Positions 58,997 to 64,000 of a DNA stretch of 64,000 nucleotides are shown in pieces. Under the pieces are notes generated by a model. That model was not told where the DNA came from. It worked only from the letters and a program-made list of their open reading frames with translations, and ran no database searches. The DNA lies in the NCBI GenBank assembly GCA_900545525.1, contig UQZX01000002.1, positions 124,001 through 188,000 of the forward strand, in the 5' to 3' direction. The position numbers and the translations under genes were made by a program. This DNA is from an uncultured Prevotella sp. Lineage in GTDB: Bacteria > Bacteroidota > Bacteroidia > Bacteroidales > Bacteroidaceae. The number at the start of each line of letters is the position of its first letter. Position 1 is the stretch's first letter.

Positions 58997-61789
58997 ATGA
59001 AAAAACTATTATTCACAAGTGTATTGATTTTTGTGGCTGTTATGGGGATAGCCCAAACGTCATCTGAAATAAATTTACCAAAATTTATTACAGATAAAGA
59101 AGCTTTGGACAGAGTGAAATCTTTGTTTGAGGGAAAAGATGTCGATTATTATATAGGTCATGATATGCTGGTACAAAGCGCAGCTCCCATGAATGCCAGA
59201 TATTATGATGATATGTCTATGCTTGATACAACATTTCAGATAGCGCCAGAAGATGCCTATCAAATCTTTCTTGATAGCATTGTGATTTTTGTGGATGAAG
59301 AGCCGATGAAGGGATGGGAACATAAATGTTCAATCATAAAAGTGCCTGTACAAAGACATTTATCAGGTAGTAGTATCCCTTATTCGAAGGAAGACTTGAC
59401 TATGCCGCCATCTGAATATATGTTGAGACCGGTGGATGTGAAGAACAGATATGGAAGCAATGCAGAACTTAAAATAAGAGTTCCAAAATTAGAACAAGGT
59501 TCAGAACAAAATGCAAATACGGATGTTCCGTTGAATACTTATGCCGTAATATTAAGCGGTGGAGTAAATAGGTACAGCAATTATGAAAGGTATTGGAATG
59601 ACTGTTCGTATATATATCAGACGTTAGTAAACAAATATAACATTCCGAAGGACAACATAATACCGATTATTGCCGACGGAACAGATCCCGGTAAAGATAT
59701 GCGTATGCTTTCAACAGGAGAGTTTGTTTCTTCACCTTTGGATTTGGATTTTGATGGAGCAGATGATATAAAGTATGCGGCAACAAAAACAAATGTAATA
59801 AATGTATTGAATAACCTTGCAGGACGACTTGAAGATGATGCCCATCTTTTTCTTTATGTAATAGACCATGGTGGAAGTTATGATTATGTGTCAAATTCAT
59901 ATATCTGTTTGTGGAATAATGAAAGGTTGGACGATACGGAACTTGCTTCAGCTCTTGACAAGTTTAATGTACGGTCCATAAACGTGTTGTTGGGGCAATG
60001 CTTTTCAGGCGGTTTTATTGATAATCTTCAGAAGTCAGGGCGTGTCATTGCTACAGCATGTACGGGTAGTGAATCTTCGTGGGCTTGTCCGGATATACCA
60101 TACGATGAGTTTGTATTTAAGTGGACAAGTGCTGTAAACGAGAGGAATATCTTAACATCGATGCCGATAGCTTCTGATGTAGATAAAAACGGGTATGTCG
60201 GTATGGATGAGGCTTTTAATTATGCAAAGGCAAATGATGTAAGAGACGAAACCCCTCTTTATTCATCTATTCCTCTGTCTGTCGGTGAAGATTTGGCGTT
60301 TAACAAAATACCGTTAGATGTTGACTTATATTTGAAAGATAATGATGAGGATACCGGTAAGGAACCAAATCTGACAACCGATGTTTTTTGGAACAGTCCG
60401 GATATATGGGTCCGCAATCAAAAAGACGGATTTGTAAATCAAGAAAGTGAACCTGTAAAGGTTACTGATGTCGATCAGGATGTTTATATCTATTTTAGAG
60501 TGCATAATCGCGGTTCAAAAGATTACCCGGGGTATGGCATGTATATACATCCTTATTGGGCGGATGCTTCGTTGATGATTGGTGTTAAAACTTGGCTTGG
60601 TGAAGAATGTGAAAACTCGCAAGATGATTATGGAGGACCGATAAATGTGTTGGAAGTAGATGAGGTTATTCCTGCTGGAAGCTCAAGAGTCTTTTATCAA
60701 AAATGGACTTTGCCAAGGGGATTGGCTAAAAAAGTATTGCAGCAGGGTGAATATCTGCATGTATGTTTGCTGAATAAGATGACAAATTCTTTTGGTGAAC
60801 AAACTACAGATAAGGGCATGTTATATAGGCTTATGTCAGATTTAGTAGCCAATAAATGTCTTGTACAGAAGAATCTTACTATCATAAAAGGTATTTGTAA
60901 CTATGTTCCATTGAATGTACGCAATGATAGTAATGGGGACCGGGCATATAATATAGAGATAATGAAAGATGTTCATTGTAAATCTTCTGTGTTTGACAAG
61001 ATTGAAGTTTCTATGAATATGTCAGAGCCCTTGCTTTCGTCTTGGCAGGAGAATGGTATGCAGGGAAATGACTTACAAGTAGCAAGAACAAACTCAATGG
61101 ATATAAGAATGCTCAGTGAGAACAGCAGGGTTGAAAATATAAATGTCCGTGCGGCTCAGGTTAGTAATATAGCAATAAAATGTAACCAGCTTGCGTGTGT
61201 TGAAGTACTGAAACCGGATACGGCTTTGTTCCATGTGGTGCAGCGTGATGCTGAAACAGGAAAGATTGTAGGCGGTGAGGCATTTATGGTGATAACGGAA
61301 CCGAGACAGACGATGGAACCGTATGCTGATTATAAGGTAATTGACGGAAAGTATGAGTTGAATGCAGGGAATGTGAAAGAAAAAGCTTCTTATGAGTGGT
61401 ATGATGCAGACAACAACCTTGTTGGTCGGGGACAGAATATAACTTTGCCGGCAGAGAAGGCAGGAGAATATAAGGTTCGTGTTGTGGCTGATAAAGATGG
61501 AGCCGTAAGCTATGCTAACGTGAGTGTTGGTAACTTTATGAAGCTGGATGAAATATCTCCATTGCCATTCTCTGGCAATCTTAATATTAAGATATCTGCT
61601 CCCGCTACTGGAAAAACAAAAATAAGATTGACCTCAACTATTATGTCTTCGTTTGTAAAGGAGTATACTTTAAACAAATCGGAAACGGAGTTGAATATAG
61701 ATACGTCGCAATATCAAAAAGGTATATATCTTGTAAGTCTTATAGAAAACAATGTTGTAGTAGATATAAAGCGTATAATAAACAAATAA
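58997..61789 (+). CDS. C13-family (legumain-like) secreted cysteine protease
   Basis: 930 residues with a signal peptide (MKKLLFTSVLIFVAVMGIAQ). A propeptide-like region to about 180 precedes the caspase-fold catalytic domain (about 185-420): NTYAVILSGGVNRYSNYERYWNDC, catalytic H291 in VIDHGG and C335 in GQCFSGGF. An EF-hand-like DVDKNGYVGMDEAF follows. After further beta-rich domains, the last 80 residues (LPFSGNLNIKIS...YQKGIYLVSLIE...KRIINK) look like a type IX secretion sorting domain. It is therefore probably exported to the surface. The protease group cleaves after Asn or Asp in known members. Confidence 0.85.
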   Translation: MKKLLFTSVLIFVAVMGIAQTSSEINLPKFITDKEALDRVKSLFEGKDVDYYIGHDMLVQSAAPMNARYYDDMSMLDTTFQIAPEDAYQIFLDSIVIFVDEEPMKGWEHKCSIIKVPVQRHLSGSSIPYSKEDLTMPPSEYMLRPVDVKNRYGSNAELKIRVPKLEQGSEQNANTDVPLNTYAVILSGGVNRYSNYERYWNDCSYIYQTLVNKYNIPKDNIIPIIADGTDPGKDMRMLSTGEFVSSPLDLDFDGADDIKYAATKTNVINVLNNLAGRLEDDAHLFLYVIDHGGSYDYVSNSYICLWNNERLDDTELASALDKFNVRSINVLLGQCFSGGFIDNLQKSGRVIATACTGSESSWACPDIPYDEFVFKWTSAVNERNILTSMPIASDVDKNGYVGMDEAFNYAKANDVRDETPLYSSIPLSVGEDLAFNKIPLDVDLYLKDNDEDTGKEPNLTTDVFWNSPDIWVRNQKDGFVNQESEPVKVTDVDQDVYIYFRVHNRGSKDYPGYGMYIHPYWADASLMIGVKTWLGEECENSQDDYGGPINVLEVDEVIPAGSSRVFYQKWTLPRGLAKKVLQQGEYLHVCLLNKMTNSFGEQTTDKGMLYRLMSDLVANKCLVQKNLTIIKGICNYVPLNVRNDSNGDRAYNIEIMKDVHCKSSVFDKIEVSMNMSEPLLSSWQENGMQGNDLQVARTNSMDIRMLSENSRVENINVRAAQVSNIAIKCNQLACVEVLKPDTALFHVVQRDAETGKIVGGEAFMVITEPRQTMEPYADYKVIDGKYELNAGNVKEKASYEWYDADNNLVGRGQNITLPAEKAGEYKVRVVADKDGAVSYANVSVGNFMKLDEISPLPFSGNLNIKISAPATGKTKIRLTSTIMSSFVKEYTLNKSETELNIDTSQYQKGIYLVSLIENNVVVDIKRIINK

Positions 61790-61876
61790 AGAATATTTTG
61801 CTTGGATATGAGTAGAAATGTTATAGCAAAGGAATAGATATTTCAATATATATGATATTGTTTCGGAATAAAAGAG

Positions 61877-61884
61877 TATCTTTG
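61877..61884 (+). promoter_or_regulatory. -7 box of the LRR protein gene
   Basis: TATCTTTG, 48 bases before the ATG at 61933; no good -33 element. Confidence 0.45.
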
Positions 61885-61932
61885 TTAAAACATTTCTACT
61901 TATATGAAACAAAAACTATTAAAATAAATCTT

Positions 61933-63318
61933 ATGAACAGAGTTTTTCTTTTAATTATTATGTTTGTCTCGTCTTGTTACGCCAATGCACAAGTTGTAAG
62001 AACCGTGGAACTGACAAAGGATGATGACCTTGCGGCGTTGCTTGGCAATGAAAAGTATCAGATTGATGCTATTGTGGTAAACGGATTTCTGAGTCATGCC
62101 AATATAAGTGTTCTTAATGACTGCAAGTTAAACGGAAAGTTGAGAGAACTTGATATGAGTGGATGTGACGTTGAAGACGGTCTGATACCTGATAATTCTT
62201 TTAGAGGATATGTGTCAAGCAGTGCATGGTTTACGAGTTTAAAGTTCCCGAGAAATCTTAATACTATTGGAAACGGAGCCTTTGCCTATGTGCATGTGAC
62301 GGAACTGGAGTTTCCTTCGACATTAAGAGTTATTGGTCCTTTAGCCTTTTTCAGCGCTGGGGTATTGAAGAAAGTTACAATACCGGAAGGAACTGTAGAG
62401 ATAGGGGAACGTGCTTTTTATTGTTGTAATTTCTTGAATGAAATAAAACTTCCGTCGTCTTTGAAGAAAATAGGGGAAGAAGCTTTTTGGGGCAGTGGTA
62501 ACTATGTAAGAGAATTAAAATTCAATGAAGGTCTTGAAAGTATAGGAGAGAACGCCTTTTGTTTCTTTAATATCTCAGAGCTGGAACTCCCGTCAACTTT
62601 AGTTGAGATAGGTAACGGTGCATTTAGTCATTGTGAAAAACTGAGCCGTTTGAAGCTTCCGGCAAATTTGGAGCGAATAAACAATGAAACATTTTATAAA
62701 TGTAATAACTTGAACGAAATTAAATGGTTTGAGAAACTTAAAGTAATAGGCAACAAGGCTTTTGGAAAAATATGGATGAAGAGTCTTGAACTGCCCGATG
62801 GTTTGACAACCATAGGTGAAAATGTCTTTGAATCCACGGTAACAGAGAAACTTATATTGCCCGCGACATTAAATACTCTTTCTTATAATGCGTTCAGTTT
62901 ATGTACGGCGATAAAGGAGGTTTATGCCAAATCTGCGGTTCCTCCAATTCTTGACATAAACGGAAGTGTAGTGCCTTTTCCCAAGGATGCTGTCTTGTAT
63001 GTACCTGTGGGGTCAAGAGATGCTTATCTCAACACGTTCTGTCGTGGAGAGTTTAAGGAAATCATAGAGACCGAGAACTTCCCGACATCCATAGGCGGTG
63101 TAATGACAGGCGATGTTACGTATGGTGTAAGTGGAAAGAATGGAGCCATAAGCATAGCAAACAACGGCAATGTTTCCGTTCCTTATTATATATACACGGC
63201 AGACGGTAAGCTGTATAATAACGGTGTTGCCGAGAGGGGCACCGTAACGGTTAATGCCGGCAAAGGACTGTATGTTGTGAGGATTGGCAACAGTACAGAC
63301 AAGGTCATCGTAAAATAA
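61933..63318 (+). CDS. BspA-type leucine-rich-repeat surface protein
   Basis: 461 residues from the ATG at 61933; upstream frame to 61852 crosses the -7 box and is rejected. Signal peptide (VFLLIIMFVSSCYANA), then about ten LRR_5 repeats of 22-23 residues (EFPSTLRVIGPLAFFSAGVL; KLPSSLKKIGEEAFWGS; ELPDGLTTIGENVFEST) of the Treponema/Tannerella BspA type. The C-terminus (YIYTADGKLYNNGVAERG... GKGLYVVRIGNSTDKVIVK) resembles a type IX sorting tail. Such proteins mediate adhesion and aggregation. Same secretion signal as the neighbouring protease. Confidence 0.88.
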   Translation: MNRVFLLIIMFVSSCYANAQVVRTVELTKDDDLAALLGNEKYQIDAIVVNGFLSHANISVLNDCKLNGKLRELDMSGCDVEDGLIPDNSFRGYVSSSAWFTSLKFPRNLNTIGNGAFAYVHVTELEFPSTLRVIGPLAFFSAGVLKKVTIPEGTVEIGERAFYCCNFLNEIKLPSSLKKIGEEAFWGSGNYVRELKFNEGLESIGENAFCFFNISELELPSTLVEIGNGAFSHCEKLSRLKLPANLERINNETFYKCNNLNEIKWFEKLKVIGNKAFGKIWMKSLELPDGLTTIGENVFESTVTEKLILPATLNTLSYNAFSLCTAIKEVYAKSAVPPILDINGSVVPFPKDAVLYVPVGSRDAYLNTFCRGEFKEIIETENFPTSIGGVMTGDVTYGVSGKNGAISIANNGNVSVPYYIYTADGKLYNNGVAERGTVTVNAGKGLYVVRIGNSTDKVIVK

Positions 63319-63338
63319 TAATATGTCTATTTATATCG

Positions 63339-63377
63339 GCTGAGTTTCTTAACGGCATGGTTGTTAAGAGGCTCAGC
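63339..63377. terminator. bidirectional hairpin at the LRR/aldo-keto reductase junction
   Basis: GCTGAGTTTCTTAAC (63339-63353) pairs with GTTAAGAGGCTCAGC (63363-63377), one or two mismatches, between convergent genes. Confidence 0.65.
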
Positions 63378-63436
63378 TGATGCTTTTACATTCACCCTCC
63401 ATGCCATTATTCTTATTCCTATTTTCGGAGTTTTTG

Positions 63437-64000
63437 TTATACAATCTTCTTTATTTTTATTGACGACCCGCCGAACACCTCACTCATCTTCATATTATCA
63501 AGTTTTTCGTCTATATTCAGTACTTCATCCACCGTCAAGGCTATGTCAGCCGCACCGATGTTTTCTTTCAGGCGGCAGAGATGCCGAGTGCCGGGGATGG
63601 GTACAATCCACGGATGCTTGCAGAGCATCCAAGCAAGGGCAATCTGTGAAGGCGTGGCATGATGCTCTTCGGCAAGACGGTCAAGCAATGCGAACAGGTT
63701 GCGGTTCTGCCCGAAACTCTCCTTGCGGAACTGCGGCATGGATGCACGGTAATCCGTTGCGGCGTCGAAACTGCTGTCAGCGGTGTAATATGTAGTCAGA
63801 ACTCCGTTGGCAAGGGGCGAGAAGGCAACTAATCCTATGCCTAATTCTTCAAGCACGGGGAAAAGCTGTTCGTAGTGTCGTGCCATCATCGAATAGCGGT
63901 TCTGTATGGCGGTCACGGGGCACACGGCGTGAGCGCGCCGCAGGTATTCCTCTGTTGCTTCCGAGATGCCCCAATGCAGGATTTTCCCTTCGCGTATAAG
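63437..64000 (-). CDS. aldo/keto reductase (C-terminal part; runs off window)
   Basis: Leftward frame open from the window edge, 187 residues of the C-terminal half. LIREGKILHWGISEATEEYLRRAHAV corresponds to the strand before the substrate site, VTAIQNRYSMMAR, GLVAFSPLANGVLT and IVPIPGTRHLCRLKENIGAADIAL are the aldo/keto reductase family motifs (the last binds the NADPH phosphate). NAD(P)H-dependent reductase of carbonyl compounds; substrate unknown. The catalytic Tyr and Lys lie in the missing N-terminal half. Confidence 0.88.
   Translation of the reverse strand, partial: LIREGKILHWGISEATEEYLRRAHAVCPVTAIQNRYSMMARHYEQLFPVLEELGIGLVAFSPLANGVLTTYYTADSSFDAATDYRASMPQFRKESFGQNRNLFALLDRLAEEHHATPSQIALAWMLCKHPWIVPIPGTRHLCRLKENIGAADIALTVDEVLNIDEKLDNMKMSEVFGGSSIKIKKIV

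Overview
The window looks like chromosomal DNA of a Bacteroidota species, most likely a Prevotella-like member of the Bacteroidales. Reasons seen in the sequence: many genes are preceded by the Bacteroidota -7 box TAnnTTTG rather than a sigma70 promoter, Shine-Dalgarno sites are mostly weak, and the gene content is typical (DUF4492-cydAB, DUF4924, UpxY-type antiterminators, a SusD remnant, DUF4369 thioredoxin, DUF3244, C13 protease and BspA-type leucine-rich-repeat proteins with C-terminal secretion-type tails). Species assignment is inference. I saw no rRNA, tRNA, CRISPR array, transposase or phage gene.

Layout. 1-1.7 kb: the start of a TolC-like outer-membrane efflux gene and a membrane-anchored coiled-coil protein, both leftward. 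1.8-5.1 kb: a duplicated promoter-like block, then DUF4492-cydA-cydB (cytochrome bd oxidase). 5.7-13.1 kb: a complete tryptophan operon, trpL-D-C-F-A-B-E-G, with a Trp-Trp-Trp leader peptide and an intrinsic terminator; two palindromic repeat elements sit inside the operon. 13.2 kb: an orphan NusG/UpxY-like gene. 13.8-17.7 kb: a leftward operon LysE-type exporter, DUF4924, rmlD, prfC. 17.8-21.5 kb: a ROK sugar kinase convergent with pepD and a UPF0104 membrane protein.

22.2-42.8 kb: a surface-polysaccharide (capsule or O-antigen) locus read rightward from a long untranslated leader and a upxY antiterminator gene. It carries a nucleotide-sugar dehydrogenase, a galacturonokinase-like GHMP kinase and a sugar-1-phosphate nucleotidylyltransferase (uronate supply), a flippase, a polymerase, about eight glycosyltransferases, acyl- and acetyltransferases, a CapA-like protein and a TupA-like ATP-grasp protein. 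Its core is visibly AT-richer than the flanks. Two poly-C tracts lie in adjacent acyl/acetyltransferase genes, one of them frameshifted. No initiating sugar-phosphate transferase and no export or chain-length genes were seen.

42.8-51 kb: an NTP_transf_5 protein, a cluster of unknown small genes, a Na+/Ca2+ exchanger, an AAA/DUF4143 ATPase, a SusD remnant, a TlpA-like thioredoxin, and a queuosine-precursor transporter plus queF preceded by a probable preQ1-I riboswitch. 51.1-56.3 kb: a patatin/beta-barrel protein, an oxaloacetate-decarboxylase-like protein whose biotin-domain lysine motif is missing, an HD-domain protein and GtrA. 56.7-63.3 kb: a possible secreted-protease module, made of a membrane TPR-HTH regulator, DUF3244 secreted protein, C13 (legumain-like) protease and BspA-like LRR protein. 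The right edge cuts an aldo/keto reductase gene.

The intergenic spaces are unusually rich in palindromic repeats of several families (MITE-like elements with long terminal inverted repeats, simple-sequence GGAGTAA or GAAGTTAA palindromes, and terminator-like GCATAGC or GGCAT hairpins).
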